From: Planctomycetota bacterium
Lineage (GTDB): Bacteria > Planctomycetota > Phycisphaerae > Phycisphaerales > SM1A02
DNA length: 37,484 bases
Reading direction: 5' to 3'
Assembly: GCA_017859745.1 (NCBI GenBank)
Contig: JAFMML010000012.1
Span: 18,213 to 55,696, forward strand
Shown: positions 32,583 to 37,484 of the stretch, piece after piece
How the letters are laid out: every line of letters starts with the position of its first letter
Position numbering within the stretch: the stretch's first letter is position 1
Made by a program: the position numbers and the translations under genes
Notes under the pieces: generated by a model
Told to the model about the DNA's origin: nothing
The model's database searches: none
The model's input: only the letters and a program-made list of their open reading frames with translations

Positions 32583-34133
32583 TCAACTCGCCTCAGGCTC
32601 GCCGGACTGCTCCGGCCCGTCGGCCTTTCGCGAGGTCTTTCGAGAGGTCTTCCGCTTGACCGGTCCCGCGTCCGGCATGGTGCGCTTCCGCACCAGCAGA
32701 TGGTGGTAGTGCTGCGCGAAGCGGTGCGCCTCGTCGCGGATCGCCTGACAGAGCTTCAACCCCGGGTTCTCGCGGCCGAGGCGAATCGCTTCCTGCTCGC
32801 CGGGCAGGAAGATCAGTTCCTCCTTCTTGGCGAGGCCGATCACGATCGGGGGCCGCGCCCCGAGCCCTGCGAAGACCTCCATCGCCGCGTTCAGCTGTCC
32901 CTTGCCACCGTCGATCAGGACGAGGTCGGGAAAGAGCTCTTCTCCCGCCGCCGCCTCGCGGTAGCGGCGATCGACGACCTCCTGGATCGCGCGGTAGTCG
33001 TCGTTCTCGACCGACTGGATGCGGTAGCGGCGGTAGCCGTCCTTGAACGGTCGCCCATCGATGAAGCAGACCTTGCTGCCCACGGTCTCGCCGCCGGCGA
33101 GGTGCGCGATGTCGATCGCCTCCATGCAGCGGATCGGATGCTCGGTGCCGAGGGCACGCTGCAGGCTGCGCAGGCCGCCCGCGGGATCGCCGGAGAAGAC
33201 CGTGACCTCGGGTTGCCACTCGAAGTCCACCTCGCCGCGGCGCTTCTCGCGCTCGTCGAGCTTCTCGATCGCCTTGATCTGGTCCCGCAGCGCCGCGGCA
33301 TGCTCGAACTTCAACTGCGTGGAGGCCTCCGCCATCTCGGCCTTCAGTTCGCGAAGCAGGGCGCTTCGCTTCGAGCCCAGAAATCGCACGAAGCGGTCGA
33401 TGTCGCTGCGGTAGGCCTCCGGCGAGATCCGGTCGGCGCAGGGCGCCGAGCACTGGCCGATCGCGTGCAGGAGACAGGGTCGGAACCGACGGTTGGCCGG
33501 ATCACCCGGCACGATGTCGAGTTCGCAGGTGCGGTACTTGAAGACCTTCTGCAGCAGTTGCACCGCTCTCCGCAAACCGTTCGCCGAAACGAACGGGCCG
33601 AGGATGCGGGCCCCCTTGAAGCGGGCGTCGGCGGGATTGCGGGTGATGTAGACCCCCGGCGAGGCGTCGCGGAGCGTCACCGCGAGGTACGGATAGGTCT
33701 TGTCGTCGACGAGGCGGTCGTTGAAGCGGGGACGCGTGTCCTTGATGAGGCGGCTCTCGACGAGGAGCGCCTCCCACTCGCCCTCGCACTCGATGACGTC
33801 GAAGTCCTCGACGACGTCGAGCAGCGGCTGCTTGCGGAAGCCCAGATCCGCCGACGGCACGAAGTAGCTCGAGACCCGGTTCGGCAGCACACCCGCCTTG
33901 CCCACGTACAAGACCTGCCCGGCGGCGTCCTTCATCAGATAGACCCCCGGGACCTTGGGCAGCGACCGGGCCTTGGCGAGCAGGCGGTCGAGTCGGGCCC
34001 GTGGGCCATTTCCGGAAGACCACGACTCCGTCGCCGCCGCCTCGGAGGTGCTCGTCGGCGCGTCACCGCGGCGCGGAGGCCCTTGCGGGTCGCCGGGGTC
34101 GCTGGAATCGGGAACAGATGGCGGCATGGGCAT
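32583..34133 (-). CDS. uvrC: UvrABC system protein C, short form
   Basis: UvrC makes the two incisions around DNA lesions during nucleotide excision repair. The GIY-YIG domain that cuts 3' lies at about 60-140 (PGVYLMKDAAGQVLYVGKA). CSAPC marks the Cys-rich segment, and LKFEHAAALRDQIKAIE is the UVR motif that contacts UvrB. The RNase H-like domain that cuts 5' has EAIDIAHLAGGETVGS, DLVLIDGGKGQLNAA and RDEAHRFA (Asp, Asp and His470 conserved). The protein then stops after a basic tail (RKTSRKADGPEQSGEPEAS) of about 35 residues. The C-terminal helix-hairpin-helix pair present in E. coli UvrC (about 610 residues) is missing from this 516-residue form. No frameshifted HhH remnant follows. Start 34133 is chosen because upstream sequence is low complexity. 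Confidence 0.93.
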   Translation of the reverse strand: MPMPPSVPDSSDPGDPQGPPRRGDAPTSTSEAAATESWSSGNGPRARLDRLLAKARSLPKVPGVYLMKDAAGQVLYVGKAGVLPNRVSSYFVPSADLGFRKQPLLDVVEDFDVIECEGEWEALLVESRLIKDTRPRFNDRLVDDKTYPYLAVTLRDASPGVYITRNPADARFKGARILGPFVSANGLRRAVQLLQKVFKYRTCELDIVPGDPANRRFRPCLLHAIGQCSAPCADRISPEAYRSDIDRFVRFLGSKRSALLRELKAEMAEASTQLKFEHAAALRDQIKAIEKLDEREKRRGEVDFEWQPEVTVFSGDPAGGLRSLQRALGTEHPIRCMEAIDIAHLAGGETVGSKVCFIDGRPFKDGYRRYRIQSVENDDYRAIQEVVDRRYREAAAGEELFPDLVLIDGGKGQLNAAMEVFAGLGARPPIVIGLAKKEELIFLPGEQEAIRLGRENPGLKLCQAIRDEAHRFAQHYHHLLVRKRTMPDAGPVKRKTSRKTSRKADGPEQSGEPEAS

Positions 34134-34282
34134 TGAGGGCGAGTGGCGGGCGAATCGCGGGATTCCGGGACCTCGACGGGCACCCGTTCCGGCATCCGAT
34201 CTAAGGGCGGATCGTCGGTCCGGAGAAGGCGGGGCAGCCTGAACTTGGGGCGTTCTCTCTGCTCCTGAGACTGGACGATGCC
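34134..34282. other. Gap upstream of uvrC without a recognised element
   Basis: About 150 bp separate the uvrC start (minus) from the promoter of the Cys-rich gene (plus). I see no promoter-like box for uvrC on the minus strand. The uvrC frame stays open up to 34481, but the extension is Arg/Pro-rich and unlike UvrC. Confidence 0.4.
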
Positions 34283-34311
34283 TTGAATCGGGTGCGATCG
34301 GGTCGTATTCT
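34283..34311 (+). promoter_or_regulatory. Promoter of the Cys-rich lipoprotein gene
   Basis: TTGAAT (34283-34288), a 17-nt spacer and TATTCT (34306-34311) match four and five of six consensus bases. This is the best plus-strand promoter I see in the window. Transcription would start near 34318, leaving a leader of about 312 nt. Confidence 0.6.
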
Positions 34312-34317
34312 TGGCGA

Positions 34318-34629
34318 AGGGGCGGGGTCTCGCACGAGATTCTCGCAACCGACGGTCGTCGCCAACAGAACACGTTGGCAGGTGTGGCGGCCGGTCCGAT
34401 CGGTGTTCGGATCCGTCCGCCGCCGAGTGTTGGGATTCGCGAACCGTGCTCCGGCATCGACCGGGACACCGACCGAATCATCGCTTCCGTTCGTCGATGT
34501 GATCGGCTCCCGACTCTGGGTCCCCGATTGCAGGTCCCTGAACGCCTTCCAAAAGGCCACCGTCAGCGACCACCGTTTCGTCCACACGACCATCGAGTCA
34601 CCGACCATCGAGTCACCAAGGAGATCACC
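34318..34629 (+). promoter_or_regulatory. Long structured leader, candidate cis-regulatory RNA
   Basis: The presumed 5' leader of the Cys-rich gene contains a 6-bp stem with a 7-nt loop (34361-34366/34374-34379, GCCAAC/GTTGGC), a longer imperfect hairpin (34386-34421, about 13 pairs with one mismatch and one bulge) and a small GCCTT/AAGGC stem (34543-34556). Two perfect 14-bp direct copies of ACCATCGAGTCACC lie at 34589-34602 and 34604-34617, right before the Shine-Dalgarno (AAGGAG, 34618-34623). It matches no riboswitch class that I recognise. It contains no good ORF. Confidence 0.4.
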
Positions 34630-35112
34630 ATGAGCATGCTTCGACTGTTCGCCGCCGCCACCATCGTCGCCGCCCTCGGCGCCTGCGCATCCACTGGCAA
34701 CGACAGCTCCGCCAACCCCGGTGCGGTCAGCGGCGGCGCCGCCAAGGCCGAGTGCTGCGGTTCCTGCGGCGGTGAGGCCAAGATGGGCGCCGTCAGCGGC
34801 AAGAGCGACTGCTCCGCCAAGAGCGACTGCGCCACCTCCTGCGGCGGTGAGGCCAAGATGGGCGCCGTCAGCGGCAAGAGCGACTGCTCCGCCAAGAGCG
34901 ACTGCGCCAGCTCCTGCAGCGGCGAGGCCAAGATGGGCGCCGTCAGCGGCAAGAGCGACTGCGCCACCTCCTGCGGCGGCGAGGCCAAGATGGGCGCCGT
35001 CAGCGGCAAGAGCGACTGCTCGAGCCCCTGCGGCGAGAAGAAGATGGAGACCAAGATGGGCGCCGTCAGCGGCAAGAGCGGCTGCTGCCCCATGAGCAAG
35101 AGCGACTGCTGA
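34630..35112 (+). CDS. Cys/Met-rich repeat lipoprotein, GAVSGKSDC repeats
   Basis: I do not recognise this 160-residue protein. It has a lipoprotein signal (LFAAATIVAALGAC, Cys19), so it is anchored to a membrane facing the periplasm. The mature part has 16 further cysteines (42, 43, 46, 61, 67, 71, 86, 92, 96, 111, 115, 130, 134, 152, 153, 160), seven methionines, many Gly/Ser/Lys/Asp, no aromatic residue and no histidine. It is built from six copies of a motif: one degenerate (31-42) and five close to KMGAVSGKSDC, ending at Cys61, 86, 111, 130 and 152. Spacing is 25, 25, 19 and 22 residues, with SAKSDC and SCGGEA between. The DNA repeats are nearly identical. Such a disordered, thiol-rich chain could bind soft metals or act as a thiol buffer; this is inference. 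AAGGAG at 34618-34623 sets the start. Confidence 0.85.
   Translation: MSMLRLFAAATIVAALGACASTGNDSSANPGAVSGGAAKAECCGSCGGEAKMGAVSGKSDCSAKSDCATSCGGEAKMGAVSGKSDCSAKSDCASSCSGEAKMGAVSGKSDCATSCGGEAKMGAVSGKSDCSSPCGEKKMETKMGAVSGKSGCCPMSKSDC
34771..35085 (+). repeat. In-frame tandem repeats inside the Cys-rich gene
   Basis: Near-identical copies start at 34771, 34846 and 34921 (75-bp periods) and at 34978 and 35044 (57- and 66-bp periods). Synonymous positions are conserved as well, so the copies arose by recent duplication or are homogenised. Copy number could vary between strains, and assembly of this stretch should be checked. Confidence 0.85.
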
Positions 35113-35130
35113 TCGCTTGAAGACACACCT

Positions 35131-35174
35131 CCCGGCCCGACGGCCGGGTGCGGTCGTCCCGACCCGCTCGGGAC
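35131..35174 (+). other. Two hairpins in the 3' region of the Cys-rich gene
   Basis: Perfect 7-bp stems lie at 35131-35137/35142-35148 (CCCGGCC/GGCCGGG, loop CGAC) and 35156-35162/35168-35174 (GTCCCGA/TCGGGAC, loop CCCGC). They precede the terminator at 35192 and would protect the mRNA 3' end or fold as one element with it. Confidence 0.55.
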
Positions 35175-35191
35175 ACCGCTTCAGGAAACAC

Positions 35192-35231
35192 GAACCGCCC
35201 ACCGCTCTCTCGACGGTGGGCGGTTCTCTTT
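35192..35231 (+). terminator. Intrinsic terminator of the Cys-rich gene
   Basis: A perfect 13-bp stem (35192-35204 with 35214-35226, GAACCGCCCACCG/CGGTGGGCGGTTC) with a 9-nt loop is followed by TCTTT. It is the longest perfect stem I found in the window and isolates the Cys-rich gene from the DUF4920 gene. Confidence 0.88.
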
Positions 35232-35240
35232 GGAGGGCAC

Positions 35241-35309
35241 CAGATGTCGGACCGGTCGGACCGGTCGGACGGGTTGGACGTGTCGGACATGTCGGACGGG
35301 TCGGACCGA
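35241..35309. repeat. Second array of 9-bp units GACNNGTCG
   Basis: Six full units (35250-35303) are flanked by degenerate ones (CAGATGTCG before, GACCGA after): GACCGGTCG twice, GACGGGTTG, GACGTGTCG, GACATGTCG, GACGGGTCG. The 8-bp core GACNNGTC is a perfect palindrome in GACCGGTC and GACATGTC. The array starts 10 bp after the terminator of the Cys-rich gene and is in the same orientation as the array at 32525-32581. Confidence 0.85.
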
Positions 35310-35385
35310 ACCGTCGCGTGGCGATCTCGCGGCAGCAGAGCTCGCCCCGGCCGCACAACTCCAAGCCCGTCGGCGATCCGACCGA

Positions 35386-35391
35386 TACGAT
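35386..35391 (+). promoter_or_regulatory. Possible -10 box of the DUF4920 gene
   Basis: TACGAT lies 12 nt before the ATG at 35404, so transcription would start only about 6 nt before the start codon. No convincing -35 is seen. Confidence 0.3.
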
Positions 35392-35403
35392 CCCACCCGA
35401 ACC

Positions 35404-36105
35404 ATGGCCCGCCGGAGTCTCCGAATGTCCCGATGCCGCTCGCTCGCCTTGCTTGCTCTCCTTGCCGCAGTCGTTTCCGGGTGCGCTTCGAAGGGCCCCT
35501 ACCAGACCGCCGTTTCGGAGGACTGGTCGCCGTATGGCCCGGTGCTGTCCGGCGATCCCCCGGCGACCAGCATGGACGAGATCGTCTCCTCCGAGCCGAC
35601 CGGCCCGGTGGTGCTGATGGGAACCGTCCGCGGGGTCTGTCAGACCAAGGGGTGCTGGATGCAGATGACCCCTGAAGGCGCCACCGACCCGATGTTCGTC
35701 AAGTTCCGCGACTACGGCTTCTTCGTGCCTCGCAACGCGGCGGGCCGCTACGTCGTGATCCGGGGCACCCCGGTCTACACCGAGGTCTCCGTCGAGATGC
35801 TCCGCCACTACGCCATGGATGCCGGACGCACCGAAGCCGAGATCATGGCCATCACCGAGCCGCAGCGCCGCATCGAGTTCATCGCCGACAGCGTGCTCAT
35901 CCAGGGCCGTGGCCTCGAGGCCCCCTACGTCTCCGAAGTCGAGGAGAACTGCGAGCCCGCCCCCACGGAAACGCCGGCCGACGACGCGTCCACGGAATCC
36001 CCGACGGACCCGGCGGAACCGGTTCCCGTGGAAACACCTCCGACCGCCGAGCCTGCCGAGGAGCCGGTCGGCGCCAGTCTGCTCGACGACCCGGGCGTTC
36101 AATGA
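35404..36105 (+). CDS. DUF4920-type lipoprotein
   Basis: The 233-residue product has a lipoprotein signal (SLALLALLAAVVSGC, Cys27). The core at about 60-175 fits the DUF4920 family: VVLMGTVRGVCQTKGCWMQM (Cys79 and Cys84), then FVKFRDYGFFVPRNAAGRYVVIRGTPV, then VSVEMLRHYAMDAGRTEAEI. The family's function is not established to my knowledge; it has a small beta-barrel (OB-like) look with the conserved CxxKGCWM and FxDYGFFVP motifs, so a metal or redox role is possible. The C-terminal 60 residues are a Pro/Thr/Glu-rich low-complexity tail. An ATG at 35425 is an alternative start that still keeps the signal. Dihydroorotase follows 31 bp later and may be co-transcribed. Confidence 0.85.
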   Translation: MARRSLRMSRCRSLALLALLAAVVSGCASKGPYQTAVSEDWSPYGPVLSGDPPATSMDEIVSSEPTGPVVLMGTVRGVCQTKGCWMQMTPEGATDPMFVKFRDYGFFVPRNAAGRYVVIRGTPVYTEVSVEMLRHYAMDAGRTEAEIMAITEPQRRIEFIADSVLIQGRGLEAPYVSEVEENCEPAPTETPADDASTESPTDPAEPVPVETPPTAEPAEEPVGASLLDDPGVQ

Positions 36106-36136
36106 ACACCCGTCCAACCAGAGCCGGAGGCGAGGC

Positions 36137-37447
36137 GTGAGTCGTCTGCTGCTCCGCGGTGGTCGACTGGTCGATCCCGCGTCCGGCTTCGACGGCACCG
36201 CCGACCTGCTGATCGAAGGCGACCGTGTCGAGGCGATCTCGGCGAGTCCGATTCCCCCGTCCGCGATCGGCGACGCTCGCGTCCTCGACTGCGAAGGTCG
36301 GATCGTCGCCCCGGGGCTGATCGACGGCCATGTCCACCTGCGTGAACCCGGCGGCGAGCGATCGGAGACGATCGCGAGCGGAACCGCGGCCGCCGCGGCG
36401 GGCGGCTTCACCACCGTCTGCTGCATGCCCAACACCCAACCCGCCCTCGACAGCGCGGCGTTGATCCACTTCATCCGCCTCCGCGGCGCCGAGATCGGAC
36501 GCTGCCGGGTGTTTCCCATCGGCGCCGCCACCGAGGGTCGGCGCGGCGAGCGACTCGCCCCGATGCTCGCGATGGCCGCCGCCGGGGCGGTCGGGTTCTC
36601 CGACGACGGCGACGTGGTCGCGGATGCGGCCATGATGCGGAAGGTCCTGCGGACCTGCGCGGCGATCGGGCGTCCCTTCCTCCAGCACTGCCAGGAACCC
36701 ACGCTGACCACGGGGGCCAGCATGCACGAGGGCGAACGGTCGGCGCGGCTCGGCCTCGTCGGGTGGCCCCGTGAGGCCGAGGAGTTGATCGTCGAGCGGG
36801 ATCTTCGGCTCAACCGCTCGATCGGCGCCCGCTATCACGCCCAGCATCTCTCGGCCGCTGGAAGCGTCGAGGCGTTGCGGGCCGCACGAAATCGAGGCGA
36901 ACCGGTCAGCGGCGAGGCCACCCCCCACCACCTGCTGCTGACCGACGAGGCGTGCGAGACCTACGACACCCGCGCCAAGATGAACCCTCCGCTGCGGGAG
37001 GAGTCCGATCGCCTGGCGCTGGTCGAAGGCGTTGCGGACGGCACCATCACGATCCTCGCCACCGACCACGCGCCCCATGCCACCGAGAGCAAGGAGGTCG
37101 ACTTCGCCTCGGCGAGCTTCGGGATCGTCGGCGTCGAGGGCGCCCTGCCCCTCTATGCCGAAGCGTTGGTGGCGAGCGGCGCCATCGAGTGGCCTCGCCT
37201 GCTCGCCATGATGACCGTCGAACCCGCGAAGCTCCACGGCCTCGACACCCAGGGCTTCGGTCGGCTCGCCGAAGGCGGCCCCGCCGACGTGACCGTCATC
37301 GATCCCACCCTGGCGTGGACGATCGACCCGGATCGGTTCGAGACGCTCGGACGCAACACGCCCTTCGCAGGACGCGAGGTCGTCGGTCGAGCCACCCACA
37401 CGATCGTCGCTGGCGAGATCAGATTCGAACTCGGCGCCGGGACCTGA
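36137..37447 (+). CDS. pyrC: Dihydroorotase, class I
   Basis: Dihydroorotase closes carbamoyl-aspartate to dihydroorotate in pyrimidine synthesis. The 436-residue protein has the amidohydrolase metal motif GLIDGHVHLREPGG (His65, His67), MPNTQPALDS, the later ligand region FLQHCQEPTLT, HHLLLTDE, KMNPPLR, and ATDHAPHATESK with catalytic Asp310. The C terminus contains GRLAEGGPADVTVIDP and the closing NTPFAGREVVG, both typical of class I enzymes. Length agrees with the family (about 425-440). GGAGG (36126-36130) lies 6 nt before the GTG start. The usual partner pyrB is not in the window, though it might lie beyond another end. Nothing recognisable is in the last 37 bp. Confidence 0.95.
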   Translation: MSRLLLRGGRLVDPASGFDGTADLLIEGDRVEAISASPIPPSAIGDARVLDCEGRIVAPGLIDGHVHLREPGGERSETIASGTAAAAAGGFTTVCCMPNTQPALDSAALIHFIRLRGAEIGRCRVFPIGAATEGRRGERLAPMLAMAAAGAVGFSDDGDVVADAAMMRKVLRTCAAIGRPFLQHCQEPTLTTGASMHEGERSARLGLVGWPREAEELIVERDLRLNRSIGARYHAQHLSAAGSVEALRAARNRGEPVSGEATPHHLLLTDEACETYDTRAKMNPPLREESDRLALVEGVADGTITILATDHAPHATESKEVDFASASFGIVGVEGALPLYAEALVASGAIEWPRLLAMMTVEPAKLHGLDTQGFGRLAEGGPADVTVIDPTLAWTIDPDRFETLGRNTPFAGREVVGRATHTIVAGEIRFELGAGT

Positions 37448-37484
37448 GGCCGGCCCTCGCCGCGAGTCGACTCAGCCGCACTCG

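Noticed and set aside
32525-35309. CRISPR array
   Set aside because: The repeats are 9 bp with 2-bp variable centres and no spacers; no cas gene is present.
35148-35403. Frame encoding a repeated Ser-Asp-Arg peptide
   Set aside because: The Ser-Asp repeat is only the translation of the 9-bp DNA array; there is no start signal, and the array sits after a terminator.

Overview
The window is a 37.5-kb piece of a G+C-rich bacterial chromosome with densely packed genes on both strands and many GTG starts. Gene content points to Planctomycetota, most likely Phycisphaerae/Phycisphaerales. The indicators are a secreted protein with a TSP3-like segment and a C-terminal dockerin-like tail (GDANGDRRVDG...LLGNW), an HU protein with a lysine/arginine-rich tail, a FliA-type sigma factor with a long basic N-terminal extension, and double-membrane genes (BamD-like, LptE-like, TolC-like). 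This assignment is inference; no 16S gene is present. I see no insertion sequence, prophage, integrase or CRISPR array.

Layout. 0-1.6 kb: zinc-free ribosomal protein L31 and release factor RF1. 1.6-9.3 kb: an unrecognised minus-strand gene, an exported TPR protein, glyA facing it, an exported endonuclease/exonuclease/phosphatase-fold protein overlapping an Ogt-type DNA methyltransferase, then UDP-glucose dehydrogenase. 9.4-9.9 kb: HU with a strong terminator. 10-14 kb (minus): a membrane protein, a PfkB-type sugar kinase and a DPP-IV-type peptidase; the last two overlap. 14.3-17.6 kb: hutH and hutU, the first two steps of histidine degradation. 17.6-20.4 kb (minus): TolC-family lipoprotein overlapping threonylcarbamoyl-AMP synthase. 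20.6-23.5 kb: an exported SH3-like protein, tRNA-Ala(TGC), a structured intergenic region and the dockerin-tailed protein. 23.6-28.5 kb (minus): a lipid-kinase family gene, then flhF-flhG and fliA, the flagellar placement and regulation set. 28.6-32.5 kb: bamD-like, lptE-like and ftsH. 32.6-34.1 kb (minus): a short uvrC. 34.3-37.4 kb: a Cys/Met-rich repeat lipoprotein, a DUF4920 lipoprotein and dihydroorotase.

The least explained part is 34.28-36.1 kb. A good promoter (TTGAAT-N17-TATTCT) drives a roughly 310-nt structured leader, then a 160-residue lipoprotein made of six repeats of a GAVSGKSDC-type motif with 16 cysteines beyond the lipidated one. Three hairpins and an array of 9-bp GACNNGTCG units follow, then a second lipoprotein with a CxxxxC motif. 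A second array of the same 9-bp unit lies 2.7 kb away, between the convergent ends of ftsH and uvrC.

A second recurring signal is a TANNNT box placed exactly 6-7 nt before the start codon of four genes (PfkB kinase, hutU, SH3-like gene, bamD-like gene), each without a clear Shine-Dalgarno. This suggests leaderless transcripts beside ordinary SD-led genes such as fliA, flhF, hutH and the Cys-rich gene.
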